A stretch of 7,572 bases of DNA, from the NCBI GenBank assembly GCA_937888895.1, contig CALASV010000363.1:1-7572 (forward strand), written 5' to 3'. The notes beneath the pieces are model-generated. The model saw only the letters and a program-made list of their open reading frames with translations, ran no database searches and had not been told where the DNA came from. Below are positions 6,618 to 7,572 of the stretch, in pieces. Both the position numbers and the translations under genes were made by a program. Source of the DNA: an uncultured Clostridia bacterium. GTDB lineage: Bacteria; Bacillota; Clostridia; Lachnospirales; Lachnospiraceae. Numbering within the stretch: the first letter of the stretch is position 1; each line of letters opens with the position of its first letter.

Positions 6618-7310
6618 CTATTCTGTCTCTTCTGTATTATATTTCTTATATCCTGGATGCTTTCCTGTTACACCATATTTACTTCTCATGCTAATGAGTG
6701 TATCAATATCTGGCTTGGAAATTTCCTTTGCACCACCAAGAAGATGTGCTGTTAACTGAATCTTTGCCCAAAGCTCTAAGCTTTCCATACGATAGTAAGC
6801 TGTAATTAAATCAGAACCGATAGCTAATGCACCATGATTTTCTAAGAGAACTACATCATGCTCCTGAAGATATGGACGAATTGCATTTGGAACTTCTTCT
6901 GTAGAAGGTGTACCATAAGGAGTTACTGGAACGCTACCAATAGCAATAACATCTTCAATCATAACATACTTATCCATATGTACATGAGCTACTGCAAAAC
7001 CTGTAGATGTTGGTGGATGTGCATGAAGAACTGCCCCTACATCTTCACGTTCTTTATAACAGCAAAGGTGCATCTTAATTTCGGAAGATGGACGATAGCC
7101 TTCTTCTGCCTCTAAAATATTACCATCCATATCGATAATAACTAACTTTTCTGGTGTGATGAAGCTCTTACTAATACCAGTTGGTGTTGCAAGAATTTCG
7201 TTTTCACTTACTTTTACAGAAATATTTCCATCATTTGCTGCTACCCAACCGAGTTGCCACATTTTGTTACAGATATCACAAATCTGTTCTCTGATTTCCT
7301 GATATTTCAT
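6618..7310 (-). CDS. fucA: Class II aldolase, probable L-fuculose-1-phosphate aldolase
   Basis: A zinc-dependent aldolase that splits L-fuculose-1-phosphate into dihydroxyacetone phosphate and L-lactaldehyde. With the start chosen here it has 230 residues, near the roughly 215 of E. coli FucA and shorter than the roughly 270 of RhaD. Visible active-site features: GNIS (28-31, Asn29) and TGIS (44-47) for phosphate binding; SSE (75-77) with Glu77 as the catalytic acid/base; HAH at 96-98 (zinc ligands His96 and His98); ENHGAL (157-162) with His159 as the third ligand. The frame stays open upstream to a TTG at 7394, but only the ATG at 7310 has a Shine-Dalgarno site, and family homology begins there. 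It lies 195 bp after fucI and 222 bp before the kinase, both gaps holding inverted repeats. The short C-terminal tail leaves little room for a microcompartment-targeting extension. Related aldolases such as AraD-type epimerases are less likely given the fucI neighbour. Confidence 0.88.
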   Translation of the reverse strand: MKYQEIREQICDICNKMWQLGWVAANDGNISVKVSENEILATPTGISKSFITPEKLVIIDMDGNILEAEEGYRPSSEIKMHLCCYKEREDVGAVLHAHPPTSTGFAVAHVHMDKYVMIEDVIAIGSVPVTPYGTPSTEEVPNAIRPYLQEHDVVLLENHGALAIGSDLITAYYRMESLELWAKIQLTAHLLGGAKEISKPDIDTLISMRSKYGVTGKHPGYKKYNTEETE

Positions 7311-7318
7311 CTTTTTTA

Positions 7319-7326
7319 CTCCTTCT
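7319..7326 (-). promoter_or_regulatory. Ribosome binding site that decides the aldolase start
   Basis: AGAAGGAG on the minus strand, with an 8-nt spacer to the ATG at 7310. The upstream in-frame alternatives (TTG at 7394, ATG at 7349) have no such site, so the shorter 230-residue protein is preferred. Confidence 0.8.
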
Positions 7327-7349
7327 ATATGATTTTTGTTACTATTCAT

Positions 7350-7355
7350 ATTATA
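7350..7355 (-). promoter_or_regulatory. Possible -10 box upstream of the aldolase gene
   Basis: The minus strand has a perfect TATAAT about 40 nt before the aldolase ATG, followed by ATG rather than preceded by a TGn extension. No good -35 hexamer lies 16-18 bp upstream; a TTTACA occurs but only 11 bp away. In such AT-rich DNA this may be chance. If real, it would give the aldolase an internal promoter next to the inverted repeat. Confidence 0.25.
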
Positions 7356-7356
7356 A

Positions 7357-7486
7357 ATTTTCTCTTTGTAAATATGATAAAGAGCTATTGACAATCGTCT
7401 ATCCTTAACTAATTTCTTCTAGTCTAATCCTATTTTATTTCACTACGAGCAAAAGCATATCTAAATAATAAATACAAAGAGAAAAT
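7357..7486. repeat. Perfect 14-bp inverted repeat spanning the fucI-fucA spacer
   Basis: ATTTTCTCTTTGTA at 7357-7370 is the exact reverse complement of TACAAAGAGAAAAT at 7473-7486, with 102 bp between the arms. Beyond a short bulge, the pairing extends outward through CATAT/ATATG. In minus-strand RNA the two arms could close a large loop between the fucI stop and the fucA ribosome site. No T-tract follows, so a terminator is unlikely. It could be a processing or stabilising structure, a pair of operator sites for DNA looping, or the remnant of a small palindromic element. Confidence 0.5.
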
Positions 7487-7505
7487 GCATATGATATTCT
7501 ATAAA

Positions 7506-7572
7506 CTATTTATATAAAGGACCATAAGTAGCACAAGCACGATAATCCTGACCTTCTTTATCCATACCAAAT
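7506..7572 (-). CDS. fucI: L-fucose isomerase, C-terminal fragment
   Basis: Only the last 21 complete codons are present, ending with TAG at 7508-7506. The tail reads [20 protein letters not shown]. From memory this is nearly the C-terminus of E. coli FucI ([20 protein letters not shown]), the aldose-ketose isomerase that turns L-fucose into L-fuculose using Mn2+. The catalytic residues lie outside the window. It is the first visible gene of the fucose set and is followed 195 bp later by the aldolase. The call rests on a short but highly characteristic tail; L-rhamnose isomerase does not end this way. This fragment is what identifies the operon as fucose rather than rhamnose catabolism. Confidence 0.88.
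   Translation of the reverse strand, partial: [21 protein letters not shown]

Noticed and set aside
276..7115. Plus-strand open frames of 67-110 codons across the window
   Set aside because: All but one lie opposite (or almost wholly opposite) the strongly conserved minus-strand enzyme genes. The exception, at 6490-6759, covers the hairpin spacer and the aldolase 3' end. None shows a recognisable domain or a good ribosome site with coding-like composition.
7311..7394. 28-residue N-terminal extension of the aldolase starting at TTG 7394
   Set aside because: The extension begins with a TTG lacking a ribosome site, overlaps the inverted-repeat arm, and adds low-complexity Asn/Lys sequence absent from the family. 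The ATG at 7310 has an ideal AGAAGGAG.
7461..7490. Nine-codon hydrophobic mini-ORF on the minus strand (ATG 7490 to TAG 7461) over the inverted-repeat arm, considered as a leader peptide
   Set aside because: No Shine-Dalgarno site precedes it, it is very short, and AT-rich DNA yields such frames by chance.
6618..7572. Part of a fucose/rhamnose bacterial microcompartment locus
   Set aside because: No shell-protein, propanediol dehydratase or aldehyde dehydrogenase gene is in the window and the aldolase has no evident encapsulation extension. It cannot be excluded beyond the window edge.

Overview
The window is AT-rich with dense minus-strand coding, short spacers and strong AGGAG-type ribosome sites. 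It looks like a chromosomal carbohydrate-use locus of a gut Firmicute, most likely a Lachnospiraceae-type clostridium; that assignment is inferred from composition and gene style, not from a marker gene. All six genes I can support lie on the minus strand, so transcription runs from high to low coordinates.

In transcription order: the last 21 codons of L-fucose isomerase (7506-7572), a class II aldolase of the L-fuculose-1-phosphate aldolase type (6618-7310), a FGGY sugar kinase of the rhamnulokinase (RhaB) type (4986-6395), a GH29 alpha-L-fucosidase (3513-4907), a rho-independent terminator (3434-3471), a promoter/leader region (about 3180-3380), a GH38 alpha-mannosidase of the cytosolic Man2C1/Ams1 type (81-3179), and the first 23 codons of a YfbR-like HD-domain nucleotidase (1-71), whose ribosome site overlaps the mannosidase stop codon.

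The genes fit one catabolic route. The fucosidase and mannosidase both lack signal peptides, so they would trim imported fucose- and mannose-containing oligosaccharides inside the cell. Freed L-fucose would pass through isomerase (to L-fuculose), kinase (to L-fuculose-1-phosphate) and aldolase (to dihydroxyacetone phosphate and L-lactaldehyde). The kinase is of RhaB rather than FucK type, so it is either recruited to fuculose or serves both deoxy-sugars. No transporter, regulator or microcompartment gene is visible here; they may lie outside the window.

The most unusual parts are the spacers. The fucA-kinase gap holds a 103-nt, nearly full-length hairpin with a terminator-like T-tract. The fucI-fucA gap holds a perfect 14-bp inverted repeat 102 bp apart. 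The mannosidase leader has two identical extended -10 promoters 60 bp apart, one of them abutting a perfect 19-bp palindrome. The enzymes belong to known families, and I see no sign of an undescribed multi-gene system.
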